This document shows, piece by piece, positions 1-8,171 of a DNA stretch of 64,000 bases. The translations under genes and the position numbers were made by a program. The notes below the pieces were generated by a model. It did not search any database. It was not told where the DNA came from and saw nothing but the letters and a program-made list of their open reading frames with translations. Numbering within the stretch: the first letter of the stretch is position 1; the number at the start of each line of letters is the position of its first letter. This DNA is from Bacteroides sp. GM023 (GTDB lineage Bacteria > Bacteroidota > Bacteroidia > Bacteroidales > Bacteroidaceae): positions 186,001 through 250,000 of the forward strand of contig NZ_JAAXGE010000007.1 of assembly GCF_014750685.1 (NCBI RefSeq), in the 5' to 3' direction.

Positions 1-1
1 A

Positions 2-448
2 GACGAAGGGGCTGCTGAAGATATTATCCAGAATGTATTTATGAAAATTTGGATACACCGCGAAGCTCTCGTTGAAACCATGTCCATCAAGAACTATATT
101 TATGTCCTCTCCAAACGGGAAATATTCAATCATTTACGGGCAAAATACAATACGCATGTTGTACTGACAGAAGATATGATGACATTGGAACATTCTTCGG
201 AACATGAAGAAACGCAGTCGGATTATAGAGAGCTGCGCGAAGCAGTGCAGAGTGTGATTGATGCCATGCCGCCCAAGCGTAAGAGTGTGTTTTGTCTTAG
301 CCGCTTCAAATCATTGACCAATCAGGAGATTGCAGACAAATTGGGAATTTCTATCCGTACGGTGGAAAAGCATATTGAACTGGCGCTTCGCACGTTTAAG
401 GAACAGTTGGGGGGATTCTTTACGCTGTTTGTAGGTTTGTTTATCTGA
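2..448 (+). CDS. ECF-type RNA polymerase sigma-70 factor, 5' truncated by window edge
   Basis: The reading frame is open from the first bases, so the gene begins outside the window. The visible part starts in the end of region 2 (QNVFMKIWI) and ends with a full region 4 helix-turn-helix (MPPKRKSVFCLSRF, then LTNQEIADKLGISIRTVEKH), the layout of the Bacteroidetes sigma-70 expansion family. Such factors normally direct transcription of SusC/SusD loci and are controlled by a FecR-type anti-sigma factor encoded next to them. No anti-sigma gene follows here: the gene ends at a terminator shared with the convergent GlcNAc operon. The last residues (FTLFVGLFI) are hydrophobic, unusual for the C-terminus of this family. 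Its target promoters cannot be told from this window. Confidence 0.88.
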   Translation, partial: DEGAAEDIIQNVFMKIWIHREALVETMSIKNYIYVLSKREIFNHLRAKYNTHVVLTEDMMTLEHSSEHEETQSDYRELREAVQSVIDAMPPKRKSVFCLSRFKSLTNQEIADKLGISIRTVEKHIELALRTFKEQLGGFFTLFVGLFI

Positions 449-474
449 TGAATGTCAGAGAGGATATAAATAAT

Positions 475-514
475 AAAAGAGATATGACAGAAGAAATTTC
501 GTCATATCTCTTTT
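475..514. terminator. Bidirectional rho-independent terminator
   Basis: A perfect 14-bp inverted repeat (475-488 and 501-514, arm AAAAGAGATATGAC) with a 12-nt loop has A-rich and T-rich flanks. It lies between the sigma factor gene and the convergent end of the GlcNAc operon and can serve both. Confidence 0.85.
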
Positions 515-534
515 ATTTCTAAACGGGGCACATG

Positions 535-2166
535 CTACGGAAGCACATGCTTGGCATAATTGAACCCATCTCTTTGATACAATTTTACTAACCATGGAAG
601 CCGTTGCAGGAAACTTTCATAATCTTTTGATTGTGGCTGTGTCCATAATGCTTCGCTAAGAGCTGCCATACGTGGTAACAACATATACTCTACCTGTTGG
701 GTAGTCGGTATATATTCCGACCATAAGTTCGCCTGTGCTCCGAGAATATGTTTTTGCTGTTCGGGCGTTAGTTCGGCAGGCACAGGATTCAGGTTATATA
801 CATTTTCTACCGGAACAAATCCACCGATAGCAAGAGGTTCTTGTTTTGTATCTTTAGCTTGATAATAATCGAAGTAACAGTGATCTTTAGGAACCATGAT
901 AACATCATGTCCCATTTGAGCCGCTTTGATTCCACTCTGAATACCGCGCCAGGACATGACGGTGGCATTAGGGGCCACATCACCTTTTAGAATCTCTTCC
1001 CATCCGATGATTTGTCGTCCTTTACCATTTAGAAACTTTTCGATACGTGTCATGCAGAATGTCTGCAAACGATCCTCGGCAGTATGGTCTTTATCTGCTT
1101 TCAAACCTTCGGTTTTGATACGTACCTGACATTTGGTACATTCTTTCCATCGGGTACGTGGTGCCTCATCACCACCGATATGAATATATTTCGATGGGAA
1201 GATTTCTATGATTTCCGCTAATACATCTTCCAGGAATGGCAAAGTCTTATCATTACCAATGCATAACACATCATCAAAAATTCCCCAGTCGGGACAAACC
1301 TCATACGGCCCGCCTGTACATCCTAATTCAGGATACGCAGCCAGTGCAGCCAGCATATGTCCGGGCAAATCAATTTCAGGAATAACAGTGATAAAACGTT
1401 CTTGAGCGTATTTTACAAGTTCTTTGGCTTGCTCTTGTGTGTAGAAACCGCCGTAAGGCGTATTATCGTACTTTCCGCTCCCGGCTTTCCCTATCACGGT
1501 TTTGTTGCGTATAGAACCGATTTCGGTCAGCTCCGGATACTTTTTAATTTCAATTCTCCATCCCTGGTCTTCCGTCAGATGCCAATGGAAGGTATTCATA
1601 TTATGTAGGGCTAACAAATCAATGTATCTTTTTACGAACTCCACAGGATAAAAATGGCGGCATACATCCAGATGCATCCCCCGGTAACTGAAACGTGGTT
1701 CATCTTTAATTTCTCCGGCAGGCAATGATATTTCACCCTTTTGTGCAGTGGCGGGAATGGCTTTCCGTAAGGTTTGGATACCATAGAATACTCCGTTGGC
1801 AGTTTGTCCGCTGATACGGATGCCTTTCGAGGTAGTAGTCAGGATATATCCTTCCTTGTTTTTTACAGTAGAATCCAATGCCAATATTATTGTATTATTG
1901 GCTTTTCTTTCTTTTATATAGGTACGGATGGCGAGTGCTTTGCCTGTCGCTTGCCCGATATATTCGGACAAGAATTCAGCATTACGTTTCAATAGTTCAT
2001 CACCTTTTGGGTAAACAATAGTTGTATTCTCTTTCAGGTGAAAAGAATCTTGTCCGTCAGTATTGACCATTTGCGGGGCAGGTATAACAGAATAAGACGC
2101 TGTCTGCCCATTAGAGTTGTATGTTGAAAATATACCTGCCAGTATAAGTAAAAATAGTTTTTTCAT
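535..2166 (-). CDS. GH20 beta-N-acetylhexosaminidase (secreted)
   Basis: Exo-acting beta-hexosaminidase that removes terminal GlcNAc or GalNAc by substrate-assisted catalysis. A signal peptide (MKKLFLLILAGIF...) is followed by the small alpha/beta GH20b domain (from YSVIPAPQ) and a TIM barrel that carries the catalytic pair in HIGGDEAPRTRW, near residues 330-336, plus HLTEDQGWRIEI. The length of 543 residues is usual for Bacteroides GH20 enzymes. It is the last gene of the ten-gene GlcNAc operon, 5 bp after the second GH20 gene. No lipobox is visible, so a periplasmic location is likely. It probably trims imported oligosaccharides to free GlcNAc, which the neighbouring symporter can take up. 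Confidence 0.93.
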   Translation of the reverse strand: MKKLFLLILAGIFSTYNSNGQTASYSVIPAPQMVNTDGQDSFHLKENTTIVYPKGDELLKRNAEFLSEYIGQATGKALAIRTYIKERKANNTIILALDSTVKNKEGYILTTTSKGIRISGQTANGVFYGIQTLRKAIPATAQKGEISLPAGEIKDEPRFSYRGMHLDVCRHFYPVEFVKRYIDLLALHNMNTFHWHLTEDQGWRIEIKKYPELTEIGSIRNKTVIGKAGSGKYDNTPYGGFYTQEQAKELVKYAQERFITVIPEIDLPGHMLAALAAYPELGCTGGPYEVCPDWGIFDDVLCIGNDKTLPFLEDVLAEIIEIFPSKYIHIGGDEAPRTRWKECTKCQVRIKTEGLKADKDHTAEDRLQTFCMTRIEKFLNGKGRQIIGWEEILKGDVAPNATVMSWRGIQSGIKAAQMGHDVIMVPKDHCYFDYYQAKDTKQEPLAIGGFVPVENVYNLNPVPAELTPEQQKHILGAQANLWSEYIPTTQQVEYMLLPRMAALSEALWTQPQSKDYESFLQRLPWLVKLYQRDGFNYAKHVLP

Positions 2167-2171
2167 ATCGT

Positions 2172-3725
2172 TTAGATTTTAGTCTGCCTTAGCAAAGCGT
2201 GATATAGTTCTTTCATCTTTTCTGTTCTCAAAGAATTGATCTCTTCTGACTGTCCGGGTTTTAAATACTCTTTGTTGATATGTACAAAACGTTTGTCCAG
2301 CTTATCAGCTTCGGATATTATTTTATTCAGTCTTTGAGCAAGTTCTGCTGCTTGAGTAATATCATAACTGTTTGAATTATAAATAAACTCAATCTCTTTA
2401 TAACTAAGATAATTAATGCGCAGATCCAGCATTAACCGATAATGTTCAAATTCGTTGGAATGTTGCCGTGGCGAGAGCTTATCGAATCTGTTTCTGAATT
2501 CTTTGTTGCTTGAGATAACCTGCTCGATAGCCGTTCCTTTAGTATCCTTTCCATTGCGAACCAATTCTTGGGGAAGGGAGAAATAATCAAGGAAGATCTG
2601 TGCTTCTTCATTGGAAAGTCCATACCGTTGTTGCGCGTATGATAAGATAAAATCCCGTGAGTTTAATGCTTCCTGGGAGTTAGCTGCCTGGCAATAAGCA
2701 TCTACCAATATCTGGAAACCGGACATCGGGTAAACCTGACGTACAGGCTGCATGCTGATAACTTCCCAGCCATTATCGTAATGAAAGCCGTACGTGCCGC
2801 TGGTAGACCAGGATGTTTCTATAATTCCTTCATACCCATGTGAACGGGCGAAAGGTAGAAACGTAGCTAGATTATCAAAGTGCTTCATCCATTGGGTTAA
2901 ATACACATTGTCCGGTGCAGAGCGTAAAGCCGTTGCTCCCCACATCTTTACACCCAGTTTCAATAGATTCTCGAGCTTACCGAAACGATCCGGTTCCCAA
3001 CCATAGTTCCAGTCTACGAAGATGAGGTCTTTGGGTAATTCCTGTACGGCTTCGGGATGCATCAGAATAATATCTGCCCAAATGATAGGCTGTTTTCCCA
3101 TCTCTTTGACTACTTCATACATCGTCTTTATATAATCAACAAAAAGGCGTGACTTTTCTACTTTGGAACATTGTGCACAACTTCCCAATAAATAAGTTTC
3201 GTCAGCTCCTATATGAAAGTAAGGAGAAGGATGTAGCTCTGCCACTTCCCGAAATATTTCCCGGAATACTTTTTTCGCTTCTTCTTTTTTCAGCGGACAT
3301 ACCTGTGATATTTCTTTTCTATCTTCCCGCAAATGGGCATACCGATCATGACGCAGGATATATTCACTATGCCCGAAGCAATTCTGTAATGGTATTACAT
3401 CTATTCCCAACGAAGTGCAATGCTTGATAATGTCTTTGACTTCATTGCGGCTGAAAGCCAAGTGGTTGCATAGAGTAGCATGTTTCTGAAAAGGAAAAGT
3501 TGCCTCATATTCTATCAGTAGGGTATTAATTCCTTTCGTGGATAAATCGGAAGCGAAATCTTTAATAGCCGAAACCGTCATTACTTGCGTACGGCAATCC
3601 AGGTAGAAAGCTCTGACTTTAAAGTCAGAAGAGGATTGCGCACTTTTTGCGGGAGCGCACGAACACAAGAAAATACCTAGCAGAAACAGGCTTTTGTATA
3701 TAAAATAATGTAGATTGTTATTCAT
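2172..3725 (-). CDS. GH20-type hexosaminidase lipoprotein (hexosaminidase D-like)
   Basis: Lipoprotein signal with lipobox FLCSC, then a GH20-like TIM barrel that starts almost at once, without the usual N-terminal GH20b domain. The catalytic Asp-Glu pair is in HIGADETYLLG near residue 170. About 200 C-terminal residues after the barrel are helical in character and have no motif I recognise. This layout resembles the hexosaminidase D-like branch of GH20, not the classical chitobiase type, so its linkage or substrate may differ from the GH20 encoded 5 bp downstream. It lies 10 bp after the deaminase gene in the same operon. Activity on beta-GlcNAc or beta-GalNAc is inferred from the family and context. 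Confidence 0.85.
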   Translation of the reverse strand: MNNNLHYFIYKSLFLLGIFLCSCAPAKSAQSSSDFKVRAFYLDCRTQVMTVSAIKDFASDLSTKGINTLLIEYEATFPFQKHATLCNHLAFSRNEVKDIIKHCTSLGIDVIPLQNCFGHSEYILRHDRYAHLREDRKEISQVCPLKKEEAKKVFREIFREVAELHPSPYFHIGADETYLLGSCAQCSKVEKSRLFVDYIKTMYEVVKEMGKQPIIWADIILMHPEAVQELPKDLIFVDWNYGWEPDRFGKLENLLKLGVKMWGATALRSAPDNVYLTQWMKHFDNLATFLPFARSHGYEGIIETSWSTSGTYGFHYDNGWEVISMQPVRQVYPMSGFQILVDAYCQAANSQEALNSRDFILSYAQQRYGLSNEEAQIFLDYFSLPQELVRNGKDTKGTAIEQVISSNKEFRNRFDKLSPRQHSNEFEHYRLMLDLRINYLSYKEIEFIYNSNSYDITQAAELAQRLNKIISEADKLDKRFVHINKEYLKPGQSEEINSLRTEKMKELYHALLRQTKI

Positions 3726-3735
3726 GGTTACTATT

Positions 3736-4521
3736 TTAAATGGGTAAAAGTGATGCGCTGTCTAAATCGCAATAAAGTATCGCATGCGGATGTGTACGCA
3801 GTATGGATGCCGGACAGTCTGTACTGACAGGGCCATATAATGTATTCTTCACAGCCTTTGCTTTCGGTTTTCCCGGAACCATGCAGAAAATATAGGTAGC
3901 TTTTAGCATGACGGGAATAGTGACAGTGACAGCCTGCTGGGGAACTTCATCAATATGGGAGAAACAACCGTCATGTACTTGTTGCATACGGCAGACTTCA
4001 TCTAATGATACGATTTTAACTAATTGAGGATCATCGAAACGGGCTACATGCGGATCATTGAAGGCGATATGCCCATTTTCTCCGATTCCCATAAAGATAA
4101 TGTCGAGAGGATGTTCCTGAAGGATTCGCTCATAAGTATTACAGATTTCTTCGGGTGTTGCTCCTTCCCTGAACAAGTAGTTTACCGACTGAAAAGGAAC
4201 AGAATCGAAGATATGCTCTTTGAGAAAATTTCCGAAACGCTGTGGGGCGTCAGGTTTTAGCCCGACATATTCATCCATGTGTAAAGCATGGATACGATGC
4301 CATGGAAGGTCTTGTTTTTGCAGGACAGCAAGAAACTCGTTTTGTGAGGGAGCTGCTGCAAATAGAATATTAATTTCTTTCTTTTGGGTTAATAGTTGGT
4401 TTATGACTTGCGTTGCAGTTTGGGCGGCATCCATGCCCAGAGTGCAACGGCTGTCGCATATACGGATGCGTAAGTTGTCTTTTTTTAATTCTTTTATTTC
4501 TGTTGTTTCAATAATCTCCAT
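3736..4521 (-). CDS. nagB: Glucosamine-6-phosphate deaminase-like protein
   Basis: Predicted to convert glucosamine-6-phosphate to fructose-6-phosphate and ammonia in the cytoplasm, the last step of GlcNAc catabolism. Visible family motifs are LHMDEYVGL, which carries the Asp equivalent to E. coli Asp72, and MGIGENGHIAFNDP at residues 144-157. The His of the GHIAF motif is kept, but the position that is Asp141 in E. coli is Asn and the Glu148 position is Asp. That marks a variant subfamily. I chose the ATG at 4521 because it lies 7 bp after the nagA stop and gives 261 residues, the normal size; a longer frame runs to 4578 but overlaps nagA. The pathway assignment rests mainly on co-operonic nagA. 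Confidence 0.82.
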   Translation of the reverse strand: MEIIETTEIKELKKDNLRIRICDSRCTLGMDAAQTATQVINQLLTQKKEINILFAAAPSQNEFLAVLQKQDLPWHRIHALHMDEYVGLKPDAPQRFGNFLKEHIFDSVPFQSVNYLFREGATPEEICNTYERILQEHPLDIIFMGIGENGHIAFNDPHVARFDDPQLVKIVSLDEVCRMQQVHDGCFSHIDEVPQQAVTVTIPVMLKATYIFCMVPGKPKAKAVKNTLYGPVSTDCPASILRTHPHAILYCDLDSASLLPI

Positions 4522-4528
4522 AGTTACT

Positions 4529-5713
4529 CTAATATTGTTGTCCATTAATAAATACTTGTTGAATTTGAATGTCTGCATTGAACACTACAATGTCAGCATC
4601 ATATCCCTTGGCTATTTTTCCTTTTTGCTCCTGGATTCCCATAATGGTGGCGGGAGTCAGGGACATCATGCATACAGCTTCCTCGATAGAGCGTTCTCCC
4701 AATTGGTACATATTCCGTACCAGGCGGTCGGCTGTTGCCACACTTCCCGCAAAAGACTGTCTGTCGGGCATTTTGGCTACTCCGCCTTCAATAATAATTT
4801 CCTGCCCTTTCTCGCGGCTTCCCAGTATACTTTTTCCTTCGGGCATACCTGCGCCACGCATAGAATCGGTTACTAAGGCTATCTTCTCCGCTCCTTTGTT
4901 TTTAACAGCCAATTTCATAAGAGGCGCCGGAACATGTATTCCGTCTGCAATCAGTTCAATAGTTACCTCGTCCAGCAAATAACCGGCTTCGATGCATCCT
5001 GCATAGCGGTACGCATTCCTGCGGGTGATTCCATTCATGCAGGAATAGAAATGAGTGATATGCGTAAAACCATGACGAACAGCTTCTACCACATCTTCAT
5101 ATATGGCATCGGTATGGGCAATGGAAGGAAGAATTCCCCTTTCTCGCAACAGATCGCCGAATTCTAAAGCACCGGGTAATTCGGGAGCGATGCTCCAACG
5201 AACAATATCCTGACTTCTGTCCAATATCTCCATATACTCTTCGGGGGCAGGATTGCGCAAATAACGAGGGTCTTGCGCTCCCCGGAACGCATAGGCAAAG
5301 TAGGGGCCTTCCAGATGCAAACCACCAAATGCGGCGCCGACATTTTGTCCTTTCACGCGATCATATACATCAAGGAAACGAAGCAATTCCTGATTATCCG
5401 AAGCCAAAGTAGTGGGATAGAGCAGGGTCGTTCCGTGTTTGAGATGCTCACGGGCAATGGTAAGGCAGTCTTCTTCCGTGCAATCCATGAAATCGGAGCC
5501 GCCTGCGCCGTGGGTATGCAGGTCAATAAAACCGGGAGCGATAAAACCGCCTTTGACATCATAATCCACACTGTCTGCCACTTTATAATTTCCAGGTTCC
5601 ACGCCTATGATTTTTCCTTCGGAAATAAGTACGGTACCTATTCCGAGATTCTTTTCCGGAGTGATGATTTCTCCGTTGAATATTCTGGTTATTTGTTCTT
5701 TTTTAATTTCCAT
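4529..5713 (-). CDS. nagA: N-acetylglucosamine-6-phosphate deacetylase
   Basis: Cytoplasmic amidohydrolase that removes acetate from GlcNAc-6-phosphate. The metal site motif GFIDLHTHGAGGSDF, the HLEGPYFA motif, a later SIAHTDA segment and the catalytic Asp in LVTDSMRGAG are all present, and the 394-residue length is typical. The ATG at 5713 is preferred over an upstream TTG at 5725. It overlaps the transporter stop by 25 bp, which suggests translational coupling. nagB follows after 7 bp. Together with the transporter and GH20 genes this gives the core GlcNAc route. Confidence 0.93.
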   Translation of the reverse strand: MEIKKEQITRIFNGEIITPEKNLGIGTVLISEGKIIGVEPGNYKVADSVDYDVKGGFIAPGFIDLHTHGAGGSDFMDCTEEDCLTIAREHLKHGTTLLYPTTLASDNQELLRFLDVYDRVKGQNVGAAFGGLHLEGPYFAYAFRGAQDPRYLRNPAPEEYMEILDRSQDIVRWSIAPELPGALEFGDLLRERGILPSIAHTDAIYEDVVEAVRHGFTHITHFYSCMNGITRRNAYRYAGCIEAGYLLDEVTIELIADGIHVPAPLMKLAVKNKGAEKIALVTDSMRGAGMPEGKSILGSREKGQEIIIEGGVAKMPDRQSFAGSVATADRLVRNMYQLGERSIEEAVCMMSLTPATIMGIQEQKGKIAKGYDADIVVFNADIQIQQVFINGQQY

Positions 5714-7023
5714 AGTTCTGACCAATGATTAATTTTATATCCATAGAAAGCATAAAAAATCAAGTAAAGAAAGCAAGGTATCAGTACAATATATCCGCTA
5801 CGCAGTCCGTGATGATCTGCTATCAATCCATAGATGACAGGCATAAATGCATTTCCGCACAAAGCCATCACCATAAATGAAGAGCCTAAGTTTGTCCAGC
5901 GTCCCAGGTCGTGTATGGCAAGCGGCCATATTCCGGCGTATATCAATGCGTTACAGACTCCCATTAAGCTCAAGCACCAGATAGAAAGTGAAGTTGTATG
6001 TCCGGACATCTGTATCGTGCCGGGGATGAATAGTACGCAAACTGACAGAATCAATCCGCCTACGGTAGAAATCCGAAGCATGAGTTGCTGACTGGCAAAG
6101 CGCGGAATCAACAGGATACCCAGAAAATAACCTACAAGAGCACACGACAATGTAATACTCGGGAAGATTTTGGCTTCCTGAAGATTGAACCCCATACTCT
6201 CCGCATAGCTGATAATAGTATCAATAGAGATCACTTGTGCCGCTACGTGAAAGAAGATGGCAAATACTCCCATGATAAGATAAGGATATGATCCGATAGA
6301 TTTGCGGTCTTTGCTGGCATGGGCGATATCTTCCTGCTGGTTATTCCCCACTTCCGGCAACCGGATGAAATAGATGGCGCAGCCAAATAAAAACAGGAAT
6401 AATGAAAGTACGGAATAGGGGACAATGACTCTGCGGATTAAGCCATCCAGCAGAATATCTTTCTCTACGCCCGTAACGCTATTGTTTTTAAGTACTTCGA
6501 ATAATTCATTATCTGTCGATTTCAGGATGACAGCCGCGAATAATAAAGGTGCGAGAATACCGGCAATCTTATTACAAAGTCCCATAATACTGATACGCCG
6601 TGCCGCGGATTCTATCGGGCCGAGTATGGTTACATAAGGATTGGCTACCGTTTGCAGTATGGACAACCCGGTTCCTATGGTGAACAATCCGGTCAAGAAT
6701 ATAGAATAGGCTCTTGTATAGGCGGCAGGAACAAACATGAGCGTTCCTGCTGACATCAGCCATAATCCGATCATAATGCCCCGTCTTGAACCTACCCGAC
6801 CAATCAGCCGGGCGGCAGGGATAGACATGACCAGATAGGCAATGTAGAATGCCAGGGCTACCAAGTAGGATTGTGTATGCGTCAATTCGCAGGATACCTT
6901 GAAATAAGGTATCAGGATGGAATTGACCCATGACACCAATCCGAAGATGAAAAACAGCATCCCCAGCATAATCATCGGGATCAGGTTGGACGGTTGTCTT
7001 GATTGAACGTTATCCATAGACAT
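5689..7023 (-). CDS. nagP: FHS-family sugar:H+ symporter, probable GlcNAc permease
   Basis: Major facilitator protein of about 12 hydrophobic segments in the inner membrane. The family signatures of the fucose/glucose/galactose permeases are clear: GLVSWVNSILIPYFK at the N-terminus and LQTVANPYVTILGP in the middle. Placement between NagX and NagA, with an overlap into nagA, points to uptake of GlcNAc released in the periplasm, as for NagP proteins of Gammaproteobacteria. Two in-frame ATGs exist (7023 and 7017). The second has AAAGAG at better spacing and may be the true start. A GlcNAc kinase is not encoded in the window. Confidence 0.85.
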   Translation of the reverse strand: MSMDNVQSRQPSNLIPMIMLGMLFFIFGLVSWVNSILIPYFKVSCELTHTQSYLVALAFYIAYLVMSIPAARLIGRVGSRRGIMIGLWLMSAGTLMFVPAAYTRAYSIFLTGLFTIGTGLSILQTVANPYVTILGPIESAARRISIMGLCNKIAGILAPLLFAAVILKSTDNELFEVLKNNSVTGVEKDILLDGLIRRVIVPYSVLSLFLFLFGCAIYFIRLPEVGNNQQEDIAHASKDRKSIGSYPYLIMGVFAIFFHVAAQVISIDTIISYAESMGFNLQEAKIFPSITLSCALVGYFLGILLIPRFASQQLMLRISTVGGLILSVCVLFIPGTIQMSGHTTSLSIWCLSLMGVCNALIYAGIWPLAIHDLGRWTNLGSSFMVMALCGNAFMPVIYGLIADHHGLRSGYIVLIPCFLYLIFYAFYGYKINHWSELWKLKKNK

Positions 7024-7029
7024 CTCTTT

Positions 7030-8151
7030 TTACAGTTTTATATAAATGTGTTTACGATAGAGGACATATCCACATCCCCAAATGATAATGATGAAAATCA
7101 AGGCGTAAATGAATGAACCCAGATAATCGCCCAGCAAAGGTTGCAGTGTCTGATTATAGAGTAAACCACGTATGCTGATAACCCGATCGTCCCAAGGTAT
7201 GAACGACAGGCTGAACAGTACACTGGCAATCCAGCCAACACAGTACATGAACAGGGGATTCACGCCAAAGGCTTCGAAGAAACGGCTCCATCCTTTCCGT
7301 TGGCGGACATCTATGACATCTATCAGCAGGGCGAGGAGAAGCGAGGCTGCTCCGCAAGTCACCAGCGTGTAAGAACTTGTCCACAACTTCTTGTTGATAG
7401 GGTCAAGGTATTGCAACAGGAAGCCCGCAAAGAGCAGAATTGTCCCGAACAACGCAATTTTGCGGACACGTTCTCTATTCTCGCCTGTATTGGTAATTAG
7501 ACTGCCGACATATGCGCCCAGCAATACATGTGCCCAACAAGGTATAGTACTAAGTAATCCTTCCGGTTCGAAAGCGAAGCTGCCGCCATCGGCAGCTTCC
7601 TTAATCAAGTGACTGGCTCCTAATAACTTGACGTCAATCATTGCAATCAAGTTGTCGGCAGAATGTATATACCCATTGAAACCCTGTAATAAGCCGACAT
7701 ATACCAGCAAGATACCGCCAGCCACACCCAGATAGTATTTTTTCGGAACGATGATGGCAAGAAACGCACCTCCCGCATAGGCAAGGGCAAGTCGTTGCAT
7801 CACGCCGAGAATACGCAAATTTTCCCATGAAAACGTTCCGTAGCAGAGTTTGGAAAAGCAGTCCAGGGCGATTCCTACGGCAAAGAGTGCCACGGTGCGA
7901 CGGATGATTTTCATGCTGACGCCAGCGTCCAACTTCTCAAACTTATGTAATGAGAAGTGGATAGCTACGCCCATGATGAACATAAAGAAAGGGAAAACCA
8001 AGTCTGTGGGGGTTAGCCCATTCCACTGTGCATGCTTTAGCGGGGCATAAACAGACTGCCAGGAACCGGGATTGTTAACCAAAATCATTCCGGCAATGGT
8101 AATTCCTCTTATTACGTCAAGTGCAAGTAATCTATTTGATTGAGTCGACAT
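7030..8151 (-). CDS. nagX: NagX-type membrane acyltransferase (DUF5009, heparan-alpha-glucosaminide N-acetyltransferase-like)
   Basis: Polytopic inner-membrane protein of 373 residues with about ten hydrophobic segments. The opening RLLALDVIRGITIAGMILVNNPG and LTPTDLVFPFFMFIMGVAI are hallmarks of the family that includes lysosomal HGSNAT. The family is predicted to move acetyl groups from cytoplasmic acetyl-CoA to glucosamine on the far side of the membrane. In this operon it could re-acetylate deacetylated amino sugars before uptake by the adjacent symporter. It is 20 bp from the GH18-like gene and 6 bp from the transporter, so cotranscription is near certain. The exact acceptor is unknown. 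Confidence 0.85.
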   Translation of the reverse strand: MSTQSNRLLALDVIRGITIAGMILVNNPGSWQSVYAPLKHAQWNGLTPTDLVFPFFMFIMGVAIHFSLHKFEKLDAGVSMKIIRRTVALFAVGIALDCFSKLCYGTFSWENLRILGVMQRLALAYAGGAFLAIIVPKKYYLGVAGGILLVYVGLLQGFNGYIHSADNLIAMIDVKLLGASHLIKEAADGGSFAFEPEGLLSTIPCWAHVLLGAYVGSLITNTGENRERVRKIALFGTILLFAGFLLQYLDPINKKLWTSSYTLVTCGAASLLLALLIDVIDVRQRKGWSRFFEAFGVNPLFMYCVGWIASVLFSLSFIPWDDRVISIRGLLYNQTLQPLLGDYLGSFIYALIFIIIIWGCGYVLYRKHIYIKL

Positions 8152-8171
8152 ATATCCTGAATATTGGATTG

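Noticed and set aside
4521..4578. N-terminal extension of the NagB-like protein
   Set aside because: It overlaps the nagA 3' end. The family N-terminus and length fit the ATG at 4521.
4220..4876. Long plus-strand reading frame (218 codons) opposite nagB and nagA
   Set aside because: It lies antisense to two well-supported genes with strong family motifs, has no family resemblance itself and no ribosome site.
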